Shown here in pieces: positions 1 through 7,568 of a stretch of 7,568 nucleotides of DNA; position 1 is the first letter of the stretch, and each line of letters starts with the position of its first letter. The notes under the pieces were generated by a model, which saw only the letters and a program-made list of their open reading frames with translations, searched no databases and had not been told where the DNA came from. The position numbers were made by a program, and so were the translations under genes. The DNA is taken from contig JALNXE010000152.1 in assembly GCA_023230525.1 (NCBI GenBank), positions 1 through 7,568 on the forward strand, given 5' to 3'. The DNA comes from Desulfobulbaceae bacterium. GTDB lineage: Bacteria > Desulfobacterota > Desulfobulbia > Desulfobulbales > SURF-16.

Positions 1-3169
<3,169 letters not shown>

Positions 3170-3219
3170 TCCCTGAGTGTTGAAAAGACGCAGCAGGTCA
3201 GGTAAATGAAAGTTTATTC

Positions 3220-3248
3220 TTGACACATGCAAGAGCATCGAGTATTTA
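3220..3248 (+). promoter_or_regulatory. Candidate sigma-70-type promoter for the rpsL-rpsG-fusA-tuf unit
   Basis: A perfect -35 hexamer TTGACA is at 3220-3225. After 17 bases comes TATTTA at 3243-3248, inside the AT-rich run TATTTATT. This matches the -10 consensus at only three of six positions, although the spacing is ideal. A start site near 3254-3258 would give a leader of about 70 bases before the rpsL ATG. A small inverted repeat, ATGC-AAGA-GCAT (3227-3238), lies between the two boxes. No convincing terminator was seen between the rpoC stop and this site, so read-through from rpoBC may add to expression. The promoter is inferred from sequence only. Confidence 0.5.
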
Positions 3249-3274
3249 TTCCGTTTTTCGTGAACAAGTATTTC

Positions 3275-3293
3275 GTCTTCCTCTACGGAAGAC
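3275..3293 (+). promoter_or_regulatory. Hairpin in the rpsL 5' leader
   Basis: GTCTTCC (3275-3281) and GGAAGAC (3287-3293) form a perfect 7-bp stem with a 5-base loop, TCTAC. It lies about 20 bases after the inferred transcription start and 34 bases before the rpsL ATG, upstream of the ribosome binding site. It is followed by an A-rich run, not a T-run, so it does not look like an intrinsic terminator on this strand, and the other strand has no T-run at the right place either. It may stabilise the 5' end of the mRNA or serve as a leader control element; the role is unknown. Confidence 0.45.
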
Positions 3294-3327
3294 AGCAATT
3301 ATAAAAAAACATCTAGGAGTCTAGTCA

Positions 3328-3699
3328 ATGCCAACCATCAACCAACTGGTACGGCACGGGCGTAAAAAGTCTGTGAAGCGGACAACAACTCCGGCACTGC
3401 AGGCTTGCCCGCAGAAGCGTGGAGTGTGCGTCCGTGTATATACAACAACACCGAAGAAACCGAACTCGGCTCTGAGAAAGGTGGCAAGGGTGCGTTTGAC
3501 CAACGGGATCGAGGTGACATCCTATATTCCGGGTATCGGCCACAACCTGCAGGAGCATTCAGTGGTTCTCATCAGAGGTGGCAGGGTAAAGGACCTTCCT
3601 GGTGTTCGCTATCATATCATCAGGGGAACTCTTGACACGCTGGGTGTCTCAGACAGGAGACAGGGGCGGTCGAAGTATGGAGCGAAACGTCCCAAATAG
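3328..3699 (+). CDS. rpsL: 30S ribosomal protein S12
   Basis: S12 sits at the interface side of the 30S subunit beside the decoding centre and controls tRNA selection accuracy. The 123-residue product is full length for the family and begins MPTINQLVR. The conserved core is intact: ACPQKRGVC at 26-34, TTTPKKPNSALRKV at 39-52, GHNLQEHSV at 71-79 and RGGRVKDLPGVRYH at 83-96. Lys43, Lys88 and Pro91, sites where streptomycin-resistance or dependence changes are known in other bacteria, have the wild-type residues. Asp89, the residue methylthiolated by RimO in many bacteria, is present. The C-terminus RSKYGAKRPK is typical. AGGAG at 3315-3319, 8 bases before the ATG, fixes the start. It is the first gene of the str group, with rpsG 37 bases downstream. 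Confidence 0.99.
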   Translation: MPTINQLVRHGRKKSVKRTTTPALQACPQKRGVCVRVYTTTPKKPNSALRKVARVRLTNGIEVTSYIPGIGHNLQEHSVVLIRGGRVKDLPGVRYHIIRGTLDTLGVSDRRQGRSKYGAKRPK

Positions 3700-3736
3700 G
3701 TTGCTGTATTAAGGTAAGAATAAGGAGCTGTAGACA

Positions 3737-4210
3737 ATGCCCAGAAGAAGACTTGTTGCTAAACGTGAAATAAACCCTGATGCCCGCTTTAACAGTGTGC
3801 TTGTGTCTAAGTTTATTAATGGGCTGATGCAACGTGGCAAAAAGAGTGTTGCTCGTACTATCTTTTACGATGCCATGCAAATTCTTGAGTCCTCATTAAC
3901 TGAGGAAAAGCCTCTGGCTGTTTTTGAGAAAGCTATGGAGCATGTCAGACCGAAGGTCGAGGTTAAATCCCGCCGGGTTGGTGGTGCGACATATCAGGTT
4001 CCGGTTGAGGTTCGTTCAGAGCGTCGTAATGCCTTGGCAATTCGCTGGATAGTGGATTTTTCTCAGAAAAGAAGTGGGAAGTCAATGGCGGAAAAGCTCG
4101 CTTCCGAGCTTTCGGATGCCTTCAATAATCGGGGCTCAGCGGTTAAAAAACGTGAAGACACCCATAGAATGGCTGATGCGAACAAGGCATTTGCGCATTA
4201 TCGTTGGTAG
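3737..4210 (+). CDS. rpsG: 30S ribosomal protein S7
   Basis: S7 is a primary 16S rRNA-binding protein that starts assembly of the 30S head and lies near the E site. The product has 157 residues, the normal bacterial length. It starts with the typical MPRRRLVAKREINPDARF and ends DTHRMADANKAFAHYRW. Family blocks FINGLMQRGKKSVA (26-39), VRPKVEVKSRRVGGATYQVPVEV (70-92) and the NNRGSAVKKREDTHRMA segment are all present, with no breaks. AAGGAG at 3722-3727, 9 bases before the ATG, supports the start. In E. coli S7 represses its own operon by binding the rpsL-rpsG gap of roughly 100 bases. Here that gap is only 37 bases and shows no clear fold, so any S7 feedback site is probably elsewhere, possibly in the structured gap downstream. 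The gene looks more AT-rich than rpoC or tuf, judged by eye. Confidence 0.99.
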   Translation: MPRRRLVAKREINPDARFNSVLVSKFINGLMQRGKKSVARTIFYDAMQILESSLTEEKPLAVFEKAMEHVRPKVEVKSRRVGGATYQVPVEVRSERRNALAIRWIVDFSQKRSGKSMAEKLASELSDAFNNRGSAVKKREDTHRMADANKAFAHYRW

Positions 4211-4217
4211 AAGCGAC

Positions 4218-4279
4218 TTTCCCCTCAGGTTTTTTGTGGGTTGTTGATTTGATAGAGATGTTGAGAAGAGGGGAAAAAG

Positions 4280-4297
<18 letters not shown>
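4218..4297 (+). promoter_or_regulatory. Predicted H-type pseudoknot over the fusA translation start
   Basis: Two perfect complementarities interleave. Stem 1 pairs TTTCCCCTC (4218-4226) with GAGGGGAAA (4268-4276), 9 bp, and its 3' arm contains the fusA Shine-Dalgarno sequence. Stem 2 pairs AGAGATGTTG (4254-4263) with CAACATCTCT (4288-4297), 10 bp, and its 3' arm covers fusA codons 3-6. The connecting segments are 27, 4 and 11 bases long, sterically plausible for an H-type pseudoknot, and the last one holds the GTG start at 4280-4282. The stems could also form separately: stem 1 alone would hide the ribosome binding site, while stem 2 alone would put it in a 24-base loop. Stem 1 begins 8 bases after the rpsG stop codon, so a terminating ribosome would cover its 5' arm and could free the fusA start. 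Pairing is seen directly; folding and function are inferred. Confidence 0.55.
4267..4282 (+). promoter_or_regulatory. fusA ribosome binding site and GTG start
   Basis: AGAGGGG (4267-4273) lies 6 bases before GTG at 4280-4282. An in-frame TGA at 4262-4264 rules out any start further upstream, and the ATG at 4258-4260 is out of frame. The GTG gives an N-terminus MANNISLARLRNIGIMAHIDAGKTT that matches EF-G proteins, so it is the start. The purine-rich ribosome binding site is also the 3' arm of a 9-bp stem with 4218-4226. Confidence 0.8.
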
Positions 4298-6364
<2,067 letters not shown>

Positions 6365-6391
6365 GCAAATCCGAATGTATGAGGCAAAATA

Positions 6392-7568
6392 ATGGCAAAG
6401 GAAAAGTTTGAACGCACAAAACCCCATGTAAATATTGGCACAATAGGTCATATAGACCACGGCAAGACCACGTTGACCGCGGCAATCACCCAGGTTTTGG
6501 CCACCAAAGGACTTGCTAAGAAGACAGACTTCAGCGAGATAGACAAGGCCCCGGAAGAGAAAGAGCGTGGTATCACCATTGCCACGGCCCATGTGGAATA
6601 TGAGTCGAAAAAACGTCATTATGCCCATGTTGACTGCCCCGGCCATGCTGACTACATCAAGAATATGATCACCGGTGCGGCGCAGATGGACGGCGCGATT
6701 CTGGTGGTTGGCGCAGATGACGGCCCCATGCCCCAGACCCGTGAGCATATCCTGCTTGCCCGTCAGGTTGGCGTACCAGCCATGGTTGTCTTCCTGAACA
6801 AGTGCGATATGGTTGACGATCCTGAACTGATCGAGCTGGTTGATATGGAGCTGCGCGAGCTGCTGAGCAAATATGAATTCCCCGGCGATGACACGCCGAT
6901 CATCCAGGGCAGCGCCTTGAAGGCCCTGGAGAATCCGACGGATCCGGAAGCGGCAAAATGCATCTGGGATCTGATGGATGCGGTGGATGCATTCATACCC
7001 GAGCCCCAGCGTGACATCGACAAACCTTTCCTGATGCCGGTGGAGGATGTTTTTTCCATATCCGGGCGCGGCACGGTAGCCACCGGTAGGGTTGAACGCG
7101 GCAAGATCAAGGTTGGCGAAGAGGTTGCGATAGTAGGTATCCGCGCCACCCAGAAGACCACGGTGACCGGGGTTGAGATGTTCAGGAAGATTCTGGATCA
7201 GGGACAGGCCGGGGATAACGTGGGAATTCTGCTGCGCGGCACCAAGCGTGACGAGATAGAGCGTGGCCAGGTTCTGGCAGCTCCGGGCAGCATCACCCCG
7301 CATGTGAAGTTCAAGGCGGAATGCTACATCTTGAGCAAGGAAGAGGGCGGACGCCATACGCCGTTCTTTAATGGATATCGGCCGCAGTTTTATTTCCGGA
7401 CCACGGACGTGACTGGTGTAGTGACCCTTCCAGAGGGGGTAGAGATGGTAATGCCCGGCGACAACGTAACGGTAGAGGGCAACCTGATCACCCCGATAGC
7501 GATGGAAGTCGGACTTCGCTTTGCGATTCGCGAGGGTGGACGCACCGTTGGTGCCGGCGTCATTAACG
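6392..7568 (+). CDS. tuf: Translation elongation factor Tu (3' end cut by the window edge)
   Basis: EF-Tu binds GTP and delivers aminoacyl-tRNA to the ribosomal A site. The frame is open from ATG 6392 through 392 complete codons and ends at FAIREGGRTVGAGVIN. About four or five residues and the stop are missing, judging by the family length of 394-400. GTPase motifs are GHIDHGKTT (19-27), ERGITIATAHVEY (58-70) with Thr62, DCPGH (81-85), NKCD (136-139) and SAL (174-176). Domain II begins near PFLMPVEDVFSISGRGT (212-228) and domain III near 300, with the conserved GGRHTPFFNGYRPQFYFRTTDVTG block. TGAGG just upstream (GAGG at 6381-6384, 7 bases before the ATG) supports the start. Slightly unusual residues are Ile21 in the P-loop, where Val is common, GADDGPMPQ (107-115) and GTVATGRVERG (227-237). 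It is the last visible gene of the operon. Many relatives continue with rpsJ, but that lies outside the window. Confidence 0.97.
   Translation, partial: MAKEKFERTKPHVNIGTIGHIDHGKTTLTAAITQVLATKGLAKKTDFSEIDKAPEEKERGITIATAHVEYESKKRHYAHVDCPGHADYIKNMITGAAQMDGAILVVGADDGPMPQTREHILLARQVGVPAMVVFLNKCDMVDDPELIELVDMELRELLSKYEFPGDDTPIIQGSALKALENPTDPEAAKCIWDLMDAVDAFIPEPQRDIDKPFLMPVEDVFSISGRGTVATGRVERGKIKVGEEVAIVGIRATQKTTVTGVEMFRKILDQGQAGDNVGILLRGTKRDEIERGQVLAAPGSITPHVKFKAECYILSKEEGGRHTPFFNGYRPQFYFRTTDVTGVVTLPEGVEMVMPGDNVTVEGNLITPIAMEVGLRFAIREGGRTVGAGVIN

Noticed and set aside
3172..3202. CCTGA...TCAGG inverted repeat just after the rpoC stop as a possible terminator
   Set aside because: The stem is only 5 bp with a 21-base loop and no T-run follows, so it is not a convincing terminator.
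4258..4260. ATG upstream of fusA as an alternative start
   Set aside because: It is out of frame with fusA, and the in-frame TGA at 4262-4264 forbids any upstream start.

Overview
This window is a core translation/transcription locus with five genes, all on the + strand: rpoC (5' end outside the window), rpsL, rpsG, fusA and tuf (cut a few codons before its stop). There is no mobile element, CRISPR array, RNA gene or accessory cassette. The gene order rpoC-rpsL-rpsG-fusA-tuf joins the end of the rpoBC unit to the str operon. This arrangement is common outside the Gammaproteobacteria; in E. coli the two operons are far apart.

The organism is a bacterium, most likely Desulfobacterota (the former Deltaproteobacteria), perhaps near Desulfobulbales. 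This rests on EF-Tu signatures remembered from that group (ERGITIATAHVEY in the switch I region, VPAMVVFLNK before the G4 motif), the large insertion in the RpoC trigger loop, and the linked gene order. No search was run, so the family-level placement is weak.

Layout: positions 1-3169 hold the catalytic two thirds to three quarters of RNA polymerase beta'. A 158-base gap follows, with a good promoter candidate (perfect TTGACA), a 7-bp leader hairpin and the rpsL ribosome binding site. rpsL (S12) and rpsG (S7) are separated by only 37 bases, rpsG and fusA (EF-G) by 69 bases, and fusA and tuf (EF-Tu) by 27 bases. S12 and S7 are 30S proteins of the decoding and head regions. EF-Tu delivers aminoacyl-tRNA and EF-G drives translocation on the same ribosome, so co-expression makes sense.

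The most interesting signal is in the rpsG-fusA gap. Two perfect complementarities, 9 bp and 10 bp, interleave as an H-type pseudoknot. One stem buries the fusA Shine-Dalgarno sequence and the fusA GTG start lies in a loop. The 5' arm starts 8 bases after the rpsG stop codon, which suggests a translational-coupling or autoregulatory switch for EF-G. The second point is that EF-G keeps a textbook GTPase domain but departs from usual consensus residues at several places in domains IV and V, including the tip loop that enters the decoding centre.
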